Shown here piece after piece: positions 8,959-23,900 of a stretch of 64,000 nucleotides of DNA. The notes under the pieces were generated by a model. That model saw only the letters and a program-made list of their open reading frames with translations. It was not told where the DNA came from and did not search any database. The DNA lies in NCBI GenBank assembly GCA_030144725.1, contig JASKMD010000002.1, positions 174,001 through 238,000 on the forward strand, given 5' to 3'. The position numbers and the translations under genes were made by a program. Within the stretch, counting starts at the first letter, position 1; the number at the start of each line of letters is the position of its first letter. This DNA comes from Haematococcus lacustris (taxonomy: Eukaryota > Chlorophyta > Chlorophyceae > Chlamydomonadales > Haematococcaceae).

Positions 8959-11900
8959 TCACCGCAAATGATGTGTTTGCGGTAGGTGCGGCAACCCATG
9001 TCGCACTGGTAGCCGGCCTTGCGTGACGCGCAGTTGGGGCCGTGCATGCAGCCAGTCTCCAGGGCGTCGTACCACGCCTGCCACACTGCCTTGGCCTCCT
9101 GCACACAGCAGCCGGCAGCTGGCCCCTCACTGCAGCCCGGCGCCCCCCCCCCACCCCCCCTCAGCCCCTCAGCGAGGTTGCTATCCCCTGCAGGGCCCCA
9201 GCTGGCTGCTGGCACTCACTGCGTCGGTCTTGGCCAGCCGGTACTTGTCCTGCAGCTGGTCCAGGGGCCAGATGCCGCTGCGGGCGCCACCAGAGCCATC
9301 AGCCAGGGTGTTGGGTGGGTGCAGGAGCAGTGGCGCAACAGGGGCTGTCACTGGCAGGGCTCAATGCGCAGGGCAGTCCAGGGCAGCTCAGCATCAGACT
9401 GCAGAGACCAGGTGTTCATGGGTCAGGAGCCCAGGGGGGGGCAGCGCGCACACCACTTGCCCAGGGGGGGGGCAGGCATCGCGGTGAACTGTGCAGCTTC
9501 TTGCTCAATGGCAAGGTGTGTCCTCAGTGGCAGTGCAGTGGGCCTCAGGTCTAGTCAGCTGCCCGGGGTTAAGGGGCGAGGCGGCCATGAGGCATGGGCT
9601 GTGGGGTGGTGGGGGCATGGGCTGAGTGGCCCTCCACACTCACCCCTGGTGCTGGTATGGGCGCTGGATCCTGAACCGGGTTATTCTCTCATCTGCGGAG
9701 CGCTTCTGGATCTCCACCGCCAGCAGCACATGCGGCCTGCGGTAGCCCTTGTGCTCAACCCTGGACACGTAGTACCCGGTCTGCGGGCAGCAGGGGGTGG
9801 GAGGCCGCTGACGGCAGCTTAGGGGAGCGGCGATGGTCAAGGGAGGTGAGCATCCAGCAACAGCCCAGCACGCAGCAGCTGCATTCAGTGCGGTGTGAGA
9901 GGATTCACCGCCCTACATGAGCAATGCGCGCCTCAGGCAGCCCTGCAGCCCGCAGCTCCGCCCTGCGCTCGTCCCGCTGCGCTAGCGCCTCTGGCCAGGC
10001 CAGGCCGTCATCCACCTTGAGACACAGGTGCCGGGTCACCGCGTCTGCACAGCACAGGGCGGCGGCAGGGGCTATGACACGCTTAGGCAGCCAGGGGTGA
10101 GGCTGTGCGCCTGCATGCTCTGCTGCCCGGCAGACTGTTGTGGCCAGCTGGCTGCTGCAAGCCATCTGCGGGTGAGGTCCGGGCCCTAACCTGTGGTTGC
10201 GTCCCGGTGGATCTCTCGGTCCTCCTCCACGCTGACTTTGCAGTCCCTCAGCACTGTCATGCCCTCCTGCACACACCCAACACGACCCAGCCACAACCCA
10301 TGATGGGGTACCCCACCTCAATGCACTCAATACAGTGTCAACCGGAGGAGCCTTCCTTTCTTTCTTTCTTTGCAGCCAGTCAGGACCGCAGCTCAGGCCA
10401 TGTGTGGTGCAGGCCAGGCCAAGGGCAGGGGCCACACGCACCTCACAGCCCCCCCCCCTCCCCCGGCAAAGCTGCCTGCTGTATGGCACACCTGGAAGCG
10501 GCCCTCGCTCTTGGCTACCTTGAGCTGGGCGGTGAGGGTGTCGGCAAAGTACTGCAAGCAATGCGTGCAGACCTGATAAGCGGGTTGGGCAGGCGTCACA
10601 CAGCAGAGGACTCCAGCACTGCCAGCTGAACAGCAGCCAGCAGCCATCTGCCCGGTGCCGCGTTGCCTGCTGCCCTGCTCCACACTGCCCTGCTCACGGC
10701 CACACCGCCTACCTCAAAGAGCTGGCCCTGTGAGCCAATAGGCAGGCCCAGCAGGCGGTTGAGGAAGCGCGGCACCTGAGGTCAGGGCAGCACACCACAG
10801 CTAGGGGCCACACCCTAGGCTGCTGCCGGCCATCTGCCATTGCGCCAGGCCCCCCCCCCTTGCCTCACGTCTTGCTTCTGGGCAGGCGGCACCTCAATGC
10901 CATCAGGCGCCCAGAACCGGGACCTGCAGTTCCACAGCCACAGCCACAGGCACACTCAGCCACCTGTTCAGGGCCTGTGCCTACCCTTTCCCTGACCCGG
11001 ACTCTGACTGTTCCCTAACCAGCACCAGCTACTGCTGCTGCCTGCTTGCTTGCCAGCGCTGCACTCACACATTCCTGGCCAAGCCCACATCCACCAGCGC
11101 TGCCTTCATTGCCTGGTGGTAGGCGTGGCGGCGCACGGCAGCGGGCAGCTCCTCAGGCAGACCGCCTGCCTCCACCATGGCCACCGGGTCGTAGGCATCA
11201 TCAGGCAGCAGGGGGATGCGCACCCCAGGCATGGGCTCCGAGCCATTCTCAAGGTCGTCGTACACTGCACGGAGCAGCTGGTGGGGGTAGGAGTAGGGCC
11301 AAGGGGCAGGGGTAGGGGCCAGGGGGACTCCTACTGACCCTTACCACCCAGGCTGCAGCCAGCAGCGCAGCGCCACCTGGGTCACAGCAGGCTAGAAGGC
11401 TTGGCCACAGGCTTGGACACAGGGGCCTTTAAGCAGTGTGAGCTGAGGGCAAGAGCTCAGCCGCAAATCCATGGTGTGGCTCTGAACCCCTGGGACCCCC
11501 CCGGGCGCATTGGATGCCAGGCCCTGGGCACTGGCTTCTGGGGCACGGGGGGCTTTGAGGGCTACCAGGCTCATGGCTGGATGACCTCAGTCAAGGCTGT
11601 GTGCTCGCCCTGTGGCCCTGCCCCTGATGGACATCCCCCCTGGCTGCACCTCTGCTCAGGGCCTTGTGCGCGATGGCGTTGTCTATGTCATATGCCTTCA
11701 GGTTGGCTGCAGCGCCCAGGGCACGCTGGTCGCCTTGCAGCAGGGCACCAAGGGAGGCCAGGCGCTTGGCCACAGCTCCGGCAAACCTGGACACAGGCGG
11801 CGCGGCAGCCCTGGCCTAAGGGGGGTTGGGGTTAGGGGTCCACAGGTCAAGGGGAGTGAGGGGTGGAGTAGGGGTCAGGGCTAGGAGGCATTAGAGGTGT

Positions 11901-14900
11901 GTGCACAGCGCAGGCAGCGAGCCCCTGGCAGCAGCCACCCTCACACACGGCCAGGACAGCTGCAACAGTTATCCAGGGCAGGGCTAGGAATGAGCAGGAG
12001 CGTGTGGGGGAGGCCGCTGCTAGCCTGGTCCTGCACCCTGCCCTGCCCTGCCCTGTGGCCTGCTGATGCGCACCTGTACTCCCCGCCACACTTGGTGACC
12101 AGCAGGCAGTAGATGGGGGCCGATGACTGATTGCTGCGGCCAGGCAGCAGGGCGCAGCAGCCGGCAGGGCAGGGCAGGTCTAGGGGACGCATGGCCAGGC
12201 ACTGGGCAGGGTCCTGGGTTGGCCCCTGTTGGAGGCAGGCTGTGTCTCAGTCTGGTTAGCCAGGCCCTGGGCGAGTCTGCAGGTCGGTCTTGATTGTAGG
12301 TGTGAGACCCCTTTCAGCGCTGTGCTGTGGCTAGAGTTATTTAATCTTGGGTTTGGTGGAGCGATTGCTCTAAGTCGAGGGCTCCTGTTTGCTTTACCCC
12401 CTCAGCTGCTGGCCTCAGCAGGTTGATCGGGAGCAGCAATGGGCCAGGTTGCCTGCTTGCTTCCTCACCACGACGCTGCCCCAGGCAAGAGCATGCAGGC
12501 AGCGCAGTACTGCGTAGGCTGACCTGCGGTGGGAGCGACCAAACTGCTGAATGGCCCTGTCTGCGCTCCAGGGCAGCTCCAGGGTGATGTGGAAGCGGCG
12601 CCGCTGATTCGCCACCCTGCAGCCGCCAGCAGCAACAGCGGCAGCAGCAGCAGCGGGCAGAGAGGCAGACAGTGCAGGCATCAGGGGGGCACCCAGGGCA
12701 CCCAGGTCATCACGGAGGGGTGGTGATGAGGCAGAGCAGGGGAGGGGAGGCTGCTGCTCATGCTCGGTTGGGATCACAGCCAGGGGGTTAGGGTAGCTCC
12801 AGGGCGCCTGCCAGGTGAAGTGGCCTGGGCTAGGAGGCTGCCAGGACCTACAAGCATGACCAGCTGGCTGCTGTCCCGCCTCACCGTCTGTCTGCCTGTA
12901 GGCTGATGCCAGTGGAGGCGGCCTCGCTGATGATGGCAACCAGCTGCAGCAGCAGCAGGAGCAGCAGCAGGGTGCCCAGGGTAACAGTGCAGATGGGTCT
13001 GCCATGGCCAAGCCTGCTGTTGCTGGGCTGCATCACATGACCCCCTCCCTTCCTGGCAGAGGCCCCAGACTGAGGCCTAGCCTGACCCCAGGCCTGATCA
13101 GCGCCTTCACCCGGCTGGCCCCCTCCAGCTGCCTGCTGACCCCCTCCAGCTGGCTGCTGCCCAGCCCGGGCCTCACCTTCTTGCCCTCCATGAAATCGTC
13201 CTTCTCTTTCAGATTCACCATCTTCTGCGCCTCCTCCTCGCGCCGTTGCTGCGCAGCCAGAGGCACCCGGCACCTTCTGGCATCACGCTGAGCCAAGCAC
13301 CCGGGTGCAGCCTGGACACCACCGCCTTGCTCCCACCCGCTCCCCATCCCCCACCGGGCAGATGTAAGCAGAGGCTCCTAACCTTGCTCCCACTTATACA
13401 CCTCATGGCCCCTTTGGCATGGGGTACAGCAAATGGCAGGGATGGGGGCTTGGGAGGGTTGGAGGGGCTGCATGGGCTGGGCAGGAGCCCACCTTGTAGC
13501 TGACTCGACCGTCCTGGCCCCGTACCAGCATACCCTTGCGCCCAGTCATCTCCGCCACCTTGCCCTCACCCCCCAGCAGCTCTGTCAGCTGGTCAAGCGG
13601 GTTGGGCGGCAGCTGCAGAGCACAGGGCACCACTGAGCTCAAGGGACGACCCACTGCCTTGGCCTCGCCCCTGCTGCCCCTGCACCCGGCAGCCCCAAGC
13701 CCCATGTGGCTCCTCACCCCATGCAGCCCCCTGCCCTCTGCCCCCTCCTGAACCTGGCCATGGCCCAGAGGCCGCAGGCCTGCTCACCTCCATGGAATCC
13801 ACCAGGCGCAGGAGCAGCTTGCGGATGCGCCTCATTGGCAGCGGCAGCGCCTGCAGCTCCAGCTCATCATCTTCCTCACCGCCCATCATCATCTGCACCC
13901 AGCCCACTCACATACACCACACCGTCAGCCCACCAGGCCACCCACCAGGCCACCAGGTGCATGCAGTGCTGGCTAGCAGGCCAGGTGGCCCCTTCAAATA
14001 CAGTCCCGGGTGGGCTGCCCCCTACAGCGCGTGGCTGCCTTACCTCCTCTGATGCCTGCTCAGGTCCGTCAGACTCGGGGTCGATGCCGTCCTCTGCGCT
14101 CAGCGACTCGTCACTGTCATGCCCCCGCGCCTTCTTGCCGCCGCGGGCCTTGGCCAGCGGCTTGTTCTTGACTGCCATGCGGTATTGAGGCAGCTGGGGG
14201 GGCCCGGCCTGGCCCAAGCTGCCATTGCCTGCACTGCTGCCATGCTTGCTGCTGCCCGGGCCTGGGCCTGCGAGGGTGGTCAGCGCTGCGCTGGTCTTGT
14301 CTGCGTCTGCTGCAATGGCCAGCTGCTTAGCGCGCTGCTCGCGGGCTCGGGTCAGCGCAGCCCGGGCCTGGTCGACTGCCAGGCGTGCTGCCCGCACCTC
14401 ACTGCGCACCAGGGGCTGCGGGGCCAGGGGGGCGCTGCCTGCCTCCTTGACCCTCACGTCAGGTGAAGCTGCGGGCAGCAGGGGCAGGGCAGCCCTGGTG
14501 GGGCAGGGCAGGGTGGGTCCTGGAGGGGCAGGGCAGGGTGCAGAGGCACGCCTCAGCCTTCCACCTGCTTGCACTGACTTGCATCTCAGTGTCTGCAATC
14601 TGGGATAGCAGCTTGCATGACAGCAGCAGCACAGTGCCCCATAAACAGCTGCCATGGTGATCATTCAGGGCTGGCCAGCGCCTGCAGGCTCCCAGACCGA
14701 CCCAGACTCGCTCCCTCGGCAGCCGGCCCCAGCAGCTTGGCTGCTGCTGCTCACCTTGGCGTTTGCCCACTGAGGCCAGGCGGACTGAGCGAGGGCGCTG
14801 CACACGTGCCTCCCCATCACTGCCCACCCCCCCACTGCCCTCAGAGCCCAGCGTGACGTCGGAGTCGGAGGCCTCAGGCGTGGCGGAGATGACAGACTGG

Positions 14901-17900
14901 GCACGTGTGGAGCGTGAGCGCTGCTGCGGCCACCACACACCAGCAATGGCAGGGGGGGTGCTGGCAGTGCTGGCAGCGGACGCTGGTGGGCCCCCAAGGT
15001 GGTGAGGCAAGACGCCGGCAGAGCAGAGGTAGCTGACTACCCCAGCTGGTCCAGCTGCCCAGTGCATATGCCAGTGACGCTGCGCCAGTGACACTGCCAG
15101 TGACGCTGAGCAGACATGACTGGGTGTCCCTGATCCCTAGGCAATGCCTCACACTCAGAGCAAGCCCTTTGGACCTCAACATGTGGCTGATGCGATGCGC
15201 CATCATCATCACTACATCTACCTGTCAGCGTTGCTGCAGCACACACATCCAGCAGCCATAGCGGGACCCACCTGTGCCGGCACCTCATCTTCCACCACAA
15301 ACTCCTCGTCGTCCTCCGCCAGGCTCCCCTCACTCTCATCCTCCTCATCCTCATCCTCGCTGGCCTCCTCACTGCCCTCCTCATCACTGTCATGTGCCTT
15401 CTTCTTGCTCTTGCTCACGGCACTGGACCTGCTCGCCTGCCTGCCCCGTGTTGGCCTCTTCCTGGCAGGCTGCTCAGCGTCCGAGCCCTGCTGCCCTGCC
15501 CCCGCCCCCTCACTGTCAGTGTCCACCACCACCAGGGTCCTGCCTCGGCCCCGCTTGGTGCCAGCAGCTGAGCCATGGCCATTCGCACAGGCAGCCGAGG
15601 TCAGGGCGCCCGCCTTGTCCCCGCCCACTACCACCTCGGCCTCATCATCATCCACCACAGCTCTGCGCCGCCGCCCTGCACTCTGGGGGGCTGCCTGCTG
15701 GCCGGCGCCGCCTGCAGCGTCAGGGCCCAGGGGGTCCTCCAGCGCCGCCTGGCCCTCAACGCCCTCCACGCCGCCTGCCACTGTGTCCAGGCTCAGGGAG
15801 GTCAGGCGAGCCTCTGCAGCCGCCTGGTGACAGAGGGAGGCGGCAGCCATCCACCCTGGCCCAACACCCGCACCACTCCTGGCCCATGTTGCACTGCGGA
15901 CCTGGCTCTGTGTCTCAGCTGCAGGCCCCTCCCGCCCTGACTCTGGCTGTCCTGCAGACACCACCTGCCCTGCAGCCCTGCCCTGCAGCTGCCCTGCACC
16001 TTCCCTGCAGCCACCACCTGCCCTGCAGCCACCACTCACCAGGGCCTCCAGCAGCGCTGCCTCCTTGGCTGCATACTTGCGCGCCTCCGCCTCCCTCTCC
16101 GCCTCCTTCTCCTCAGCGTCAAGCTCAGCCACGGCCTTGGCCACCTGGGGAGAGGGAGCCAGGCAGCAGGCAGGCAGTGAACTCAGCAATGGGCTGAGGG
16201 AGGCTGGCGCCCTCCAACAGCAGCACTCTACAGGTTCTGGTATGCAGCAGCCAGGCGGCATGGGGACCTAGCTGGTCCTACACTAGAAGGCCTCTGTACA
16301 GGGATGCAGCATCCAGCGAGCCTATACACACCTGTGTACCAGTGTTTTTTTTTTAACGCTATATATAGCGATCGCTATAAAAAGCGACATTTCAGAGGGC
16401 TCCGTGCGCTATGGATTGGACCCCTTGCGGACTGTGCTATAGCGCATCGCGTTATAAAATGTGAACTTTGTACTGCAGCCGCAGCTCGGCTAAGAGCCGC
16501 AATTTGGATAAGCGCCGCAGTCCCGATGGCTGAGGGCCGTGCCCGCCGAGGGTATAGCGATGGTGCCTACTTACAAGCCAGGGCACACGGTAGCCAAAGC
16601 CGTGCCATCTTTGTCGAGGACCTTATGCAGGAGGTGGCCTTGACGGCCAACAAGATCACTGACATGTACTCAGGCCCCTCCCCCTTCTCTGCACTGGACT
16701 TTCCTGAGCTTACAGCCTTCACCAATGTGGCAGGACCTGGCAGCTGCCTGGTGTACAACGGCTCTGGCCATTTGGCATTGCAGCCGCATGGGAGTGGCAG
16801 TATGACAGTGCAATCAGATGGTGGTGGTGGTGGTGTGCGGTGTGAGTATGTGTGACTCACCTTCTCACACCCTGGTGCTGCACCCCCAGGTGTGGGTGGC
16901 ATGCTGGCTGACCGGCTGGCCCCCCAGGGGCAGCGAGCTTGGGTCACGGTGGGCGCCTCCCTGCTGGCTGCCCCCCTGATCTGGGCCAGTGTGACGGCAA
17001 GCAGGAGCTGGCAGCAACAGCAGATGCTGTGGTACGTGACCTACACAGCCGTTTCCTCCCACCGGAGCATGCCTAAGGACTGGCTGTTGTGTACGCCCAC
17101 TACTGGGACAAGCAGCCCAGCGATGAAGACTTCCTTGAGCGCCTGGCCATTGTCAAGGCTCGGTACTGCATGGACGCGACCCTGGCCAATGGCCAACGAG
17201 CGCCAGCCTTGTTGGACCAGCAAAAGCTATCTGCCCAGCAATCAGCATTTGTGGAAGTCATGCGCTGCCAAGCTGAACACCGTGTGGAGCTAAGCTCAGC
17301 AGCAGCCAACCCAGCCAAGGAGACCACCCAGTTGTGGCGCTACCTGGCTGGCCAACCCATCACCAAGGCTGACATCTTGGAGTACATCAAGCTGGCAGAG
17401 CTTGCTCTGGTCATGACACCAGGCTCAGTGGAGGAGGAGCGCATGTTCTCAGACATGGCTTACCTCAAAGATGACACCCGCAACAGGCTGCAAGAGTGCC
17501 ACTTGAATGTGTGCGCCTGTGTCTTCAGCAGCAATCAATTTGACACATTCCCAGATGAGCGTGCCATTAGCAAGTGGCTGGATAACGCTGCTGTGCGTGG
17601 GCGCTACCGCCTTTGATTGGGCCTATTGCTTTGATTTGACATTTTTGTTGTGCGCTATGGGGCCCAATAGGGTCGCGCTATGAACATGACAGTCCCAATC
17701 TCAGCCATGACACTTTGTGCTATGAAATTGGAAAGAGGCCAAATGAAAAAAAAAACACTGCTGTGTACCCTGCGGCTGGAGGCTGTGTGCTATGAGGCTG
17801 TGGCTTGCAGCGGGACCAAGGGGCCATGCCAGGTGATGGCATGATGACGCAGTGCAGGCCCTGACCATCAGGTATCAGTGTGGCAGCACGGGCGCAGGGG

Positions 17901-20900
17901 GTGGGCGCGGCACACCTTTGCTGCGTCCATCTTGGGGTCTGTGAGGTCAATGAAGTTGCCGGACAGCAGAGCGGCTTTGCGACGGGTCTGCAGGGGAGGG
18001 GCCCACACATTCACAGTGAGGTGCCTCGTTTGGTAAGTCCTGATCAGGCCATCTTCCCACCCTTTAACACGGACGCCTCCCACCTTTACTACACACAAAG
18101 CAGTGGCCGGCTGGCTGCAGCAGGCCAGCAAGGACTGCACGGCGCACCATCAGGGGGTCACCCCTCACCGCACCATCAGGGGGTTACCAGCTGCAGGGGC
18201 TGCACTGCCCAGCCATGCGCCTCCCCCTGAGGTGCCTGTGGCCTGGAGCCTCCCAGACCCCTCACCTCCAGCGCCTCATCCAGGCCCGCCTCCTTGGTCA
18301 CCTGCACCTCGTCATCAGACTCGCCGCCACCACCAGCTGGGCCAGCATTTGCCCCGCCCGCCCGCACTGCCCCAGCCACCCCAGCTGGCTGGGCGCGGCC
18401 CGGTGCCCCTGCCCCTGCTGCCTGGCGTGCCTCGTCCTGCTCCTTTGCAGCTGCCGCCTTGTCACGCAGCGTCTGCAGCCGGGCCTGGCGCCTGGCGTCC
18501 TCCTTCAGCTCCTGCACTGCGGCCTCCTGGCAGGAGGGCAGCCGCTCCCACTCCCGCACCACCTGGGCCACCTGCAGCCACTCGCTGGCCATGGTCCGTC
18601 ACCCCCTGGCCCTCACAAGCCGCCAGCACTCACCCCTGGGCAGTTGCAGCGCTGGCTGTGCAGCAGCTGCGCAGTGGGCACTGACCTGGGCCAGCAGCTT
18701 GTTCATGTCGTACCCAGGCATGGGTGGCAGCTTGTTAAACATGTGCTTGCTCACGTATTGCTGCAAGCAGCAGGCAGGGGGCGGGGGGTCAGGACAGAGC
18801 AGGCAGGCTATGAGCAGGGTGGAAGCAGGGGAGGCAGGGCTGGCAGGGAGGCAGGGGCTGAGAGCCACAGCGCTGGTCTGCTCACATGAGGCTGGGCAGC
18901 CTGTCAGGTACTGCGGGGGCGTGCAGCACATACCTGGAGCACCATCTTGGGCGCCGACACCAGGTCGTTCATCTCGTTGCCCTCCAGCTCCCGCGCCTGC
19001 GTCATGTTGGCCTCTGCAGCCAGGCCAGGCCAGGGGGCAGGGGGGCAGCAGCCACGCCAGTGAGCCAGAGCACCCGGGGTTAGGGTTAGGAGCTTGGAGC
19101 TAGGAGCTTAACCCATGCCTAGGAGCTGGCCACCTGTTGCCTACTGCCTTGTTGCAACACCGAGCTGCAGCCTGCCACTGGAGTGTGACCCTAGCTGCAC
19201 CGTTTCTTCCTACCATGCTCTGCTAGCTGCTGCTGCTGCTGCTGCCACGGCTGCTGCTGGTTGCTGACACTGTGATCCTAAGCTGCTGCTGGCTGCCTGG
19301 CTGCTGGCCATGTGGGCCCGCGCTGCAGCCTTTAGCCCCGCCTGGCCCTGGCTGCCCCTGTGCTGCCAGCCCCGCCTGCCGCTCTCACCCCCGGTGGACT
19401 GCATGCCTATCACCACACACATGCCATCCGCCAGCGCCTGCAGGGCCAGCTCACTGCAGCGCCGCACCTGCAGCCACACAGGGTGGACAGGCACGCTGCT
19501 AGGGCTGCGCTGCACCCTGCACATGGGTCAGCAGCGCTGGGCCAGACTGCGCCCCCTGAGCCCCTTACTCAGTGACTGGCCTGATTCCGGCCATTTCTTT
19601 GCCTAAACCGTCATAACTTCTCTACCACTGCGTCAAAATGAATGATAATCACATCATTGAGTAGGGCGTCAAGCCTGCTGTGGCACAACAGACTCATGCT
19701 TAGGCTCCACAGGCACGCGACATTACGGCCAAAACTCTCAGCCATGACTCTGGCGGCACTAGCAAAGCAGCAGCAGCCCTAACCATGTCCTGCTGCTGGC
19801 TGTATGCCACATGGCTGTCTGCCATGAGTGCTGCACTGTCTGGCTTGCTGCCGTGTCAGGTGCAGGGCCCGCGGCTTACCTTGGATGCAATGAGCAGGCC
19901 CTTGAAGAAGCGCTGGTGGCTGGCCCACATCAGGCTCTTGCGCAGGTCCCGCCGCCCTGTGGCCTTGGGCAGCTGCAGCACAGAGGGGCAGCAGGCAGGG
20001 TGCAAGAGGCTTGCCCTGCTGCTGCTGCTAAACGCAGGCTGGCTGGGGAGCTGGGCCAGGGGGCAGCTGGCCTCCCTGGTGGTCCATGTGTCCTGCAGCC
20101 TGCAGCCGCTGCCCAGCCTAGCCCTGTGCCAGCCCCCCTGCACAAGGGGTGGCTTGGCCTGACTGCAGCGCACCTGCTCTGTGATCTTCAGCAGCAGCGT
20201 CCAGAATTGCGCCGCCCGGTCATACAGCACCCTGCAGGGCCGCAGCAGCAGCCCTGACACAGGACCAGCGGGGCAGTGGGAGGGGGCTAGGCTTCACTGG
20301 GCCGCCGCTGCTGTATTGTGAGTCAATGCATTGGCACTGGCATTGTGAGTGGCAATGCATTGGCACTGGCATTGTGAGTCAATGCATTGGCGCAGGGCAG
20401 CGGGAAGGGGCTATGCTATGCTATGCTGACCGTCTGCAGCTTCACTGCGCAGTGGCTGTAAAGGCAAGGCGGGTCAGGCTGGGCGCTGCTGTGATGCCCT
20501 TGCGGGCTGGCCTGGCTCAGGTGTCACCTGAAGGCTGGGTGCAGATCAATCTGGTCCAGCCTGAACTCGGCATCCTTGTATGACAGCGTGCGGCTCAGGT
20601 CTGCACAGCAGCACCAGCAAAGACTGACACCAGGTGGACATAGCATGACATAGCAAGGCTGACACCAGCTGAGGGCATGTGCACAGTAATGCAAGCGCTG
20701 GACAGCCATTGTCACTGGTTTTCGAAAACACTGATGCAGCACAGGGCAGGCAGAACGACAGACAGACAGGCTGCCGGCCAGCTAGGCAGGTAGGCTGGCG
20801 GGCAAGCAGGCGGGTGGCTCACATGCTCCGGTGGCCTTTAGGCCCATGGAAAACATCTCTACAGCTCCCAGCCCTGACCTGCAGCCAGCAGCCAGCACCA

Positions 20901-23900
20901 GGGGCAATGCACGTCAACACACTGGCCAGGCTGCACTGCGCTTTGGGCACAGCAGGCAGACCAAGCCCCAGTCTGCTGCGAGCAGTGCAGGGGCAGGATG
21001 GGGTGGGGCGGGGTCTGGCCTGCACACGGCAGCTCACTTCTTCAGCATCTTGATCATGGACGCCATGTCAGGGAAGCCAAAGCAGCCCACGCGCCGCATG
21101 TATAGCATGTTCTGCGGCTCGCTGGCCCCGGTGGCGCTGCAGCCACAGCAGGAGGCAGACAGTGCTGCAGCAGGCTCAGCAGCTCAGCCGGCAGTGCAGG
21201 GCGCAGGCCGTCCTAGCTAGCTGCCTGGTGTGCTGCCTGGTGTGCTGCCTGGCTGGGTGCAGCCGTGTGCAGGCGCACCTGCTGTACAGCACCCTGGCCT
21301 TGGGCAGCCTGACCTGCAGCGCCTCCACCGCCAGGCCAGTCATGGTGGAGCCTGCACACAGCCACTCGACACACGCTGCGCCTCACACCACACCGCTGCT
21401 GCACTTACACTGCTGCTGCACCTGCCCACCCCCCGCTTCTGCCCCACAGCCCCACCTGCAAGCCTACATGGGCCGCTCACCAGGCCTGTTCCCGATGCTG
21501 GGCGCCCCCTGCCCCACCCCCTGGCTGCTGCCTGGCCCCACCCACCGCCAGCTGTGTCCACCAGGTTCTTGGCACGGTGGCACTCGTCCAGCACCACCAG
21601 GCAGTGCTCCCCTGAGCCGTCCTCACCGCCCAGCCACTGCACCAGCTGGCTGAGGCGCGAGCCGGGGTCCTGCAGCCCCGCGTTCTTCTTGTCACGCTGC
21701 GCGCTGCGCTTCTTCTCACGGGCCTTCACCACAGCCTCCTTGTCTGGGCGACGCACACAGCGGCAGCCAAGGCACCAGGCAGCTGAGCCAGCCAGGACGG
21801 CCCAGGCTGCCCACCAGGCTGTCCCCACCACCAGGGTGTGGTGGCAGGGCCCAGAGGTCCTATGAGCTGCCAGCTGTGTGGGTCTGCTCACCAGTGAAAG
21901 AGAAGGCTCCTGCCCTGGCTCCAGCACCACGGCCCGGGCCAGGCTTCTTGGATGAGGAGGGCAGCTCATCGTCCATGTCCATGTCCTCATCCTCGTCTTT
22001 ACTGGCACCCCCCTACACCGCACCATCAGGCACAACCGACAACCGACACTGACGCACCAGGCGCAGGAGGACGCTCAGTGGCCCCCTCACCTGCTGCTCC
22101 TGGCCATGCAAGCCAAACTGCACGCAGCTGCCCGGCCATCCACATGCACAGCAACTGCCTGCAGGAAGGCACCCTGAGCTGTGTGGCTGCCCCATGCTGG
22201 CCCAGTCAGCGGCCCACCTTGCCCTTCATGCTGAGCATGGAGTAAGTGACGAACAGCACACCCTCAGGGAAATGGCGGGCCAGGGAGCCCTTTGGCAGCG
22301 CATTCTTCTTCTGCGGCCACCACCACACCACACCTGCGCATCACACTCACGCCCCTATGCTCTGACCTCCCCCCTTCCTTGTGCGCGGTCAGCTGGCCTG
22401 CAGCCTGCCCCCTGCCAGCGCCACCTGCCTTGGGGAAGACCTGGATGTGTCGCGCATCCATGTCGTCCAGGTCGCGCTGCGCGTCAAAGCTGAGGTCGCG
22501 GGAGGTGCTGACCCACAGCGCCCGCCGCCCGCCCCCTGCCCAGAAGTCCTGCAGCAGCACCAGGCCAGGCAGCAGCACAGGCAGCAGCGCAGACAGTGGA
22601 CAGCAGACAGTGGGCAGCCCCTCACTGCAGGCCCCTCATGGTGGCATGTGCTGAGTGTAGGTCTGGCACCAGCCTGGGGGCAGCTAGCCGGCTGTTGAGC
22701 ATAGCAGAGGGAGAGGCTGCTGCAGCATCAGCAGGCCTGGGGGCTGACCTTGACTAGAGCAGCAATCTGGCGGCCCTTGCCCACGCCTGCGCCGTCACCT
22801 AGAAAGAAGCCGCAGCGCTCTCCTGCACGTGCAGGTGTAGAGTTGCATTGCGGCAGCAAACAGCAGGGAGGCCCGCTCAAGGTTGAGGCTGGCCCCTGCA
22901 CCGCCCAGCCTCAGAGCCTGCGGCGCGGCAGGCTGTGTGCTGTGAGTCCCCTGGCTGACCTGAGGGCAGGAAGCGCTTGAAGCGCATGCAGGCATACACC
23001 ACAGTCTCCAGCTGAGCGTTTGAGATGCGGCCCTCAGCCACCTCGCGGCCCAGGTGGTGGGCGTAGTCAGGGTCAGGCGGGCTGGTGCCGGACAGACTCT
23101 GCGCACCACCGCCAGCGGCAGCACCCGCACTCACACCCCAGCTGACACAACCCAAGCAGCAGGGCTAGGGGAGGCAGCAGGCAGCGAGCTGGAGGTGTGC
23201 TGCGGGCGCTGGGGGGCTGAGGCCTTGTTGCCTCTCTGCTGCTCCAACTGCTGGGCGGCAGGCAACCTCTCATGCCTGCAAGCTAGAGCCCCTGCAGGTG
23301 CAGTATTGAGGGTTGGTGCTGGGGGGAGAGGGCTTGTGGGTGTGGTACAGTGGGAGGTGGGAGGAGGAAAAGGGCGCGTGGGCGGTGGTGTGGAATGAGT
23401 AGGGTGGTGCAGGGAGTCGTGGGTCACCTGGGACTCCACAATGGGGTCAGGGTGGTCCCGGCCTTCTGTCAGCTTAGAGGGCCGATACTGGGTGTACACA
23501 TTGGCGTGGTCCATCTGCACATCAAAGCCATCCAGCCAGCAGCAGGGCAGCACTCAACACACTGTGCAAGCTGGGGCCGCCACAGATATGGCTGCACACT
23601 GCCCAGGCACACAGTGGCACCCACCTCCTCCTCGTCCTCCTCTCCCTCTACACCATTTTCCTCCTCCTCTGCTGCTGCTGCAGCGGCCTGGGCTGCGGCA
23701 GCTGCTCTCTCTGCTGTGGCTGCAGCACGTTGGCGCGCTGCTGCCTGCTGGGCAGCAACAAGCTCTGCCACACCAGATGCCTGAGAGGCGGCGGCCAGGG
23801 CCATGCTCACAGACGAGCTTCCAGATGGCTTGACATCTTGGCCAAAGGCTGCTGCCATGCCCCTGCCTATGCCAACCAGCCGGGCTCTCTCAAGTGCAGC

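Noticed and set aside
15274..16197. Plus-strand Pro/His/Ser-rich frames of about 300 codons
   Set aside because: They are antisense to acidic Ser-rich exons of the helicase gene, which lie in order with recognisable helicase blocks.
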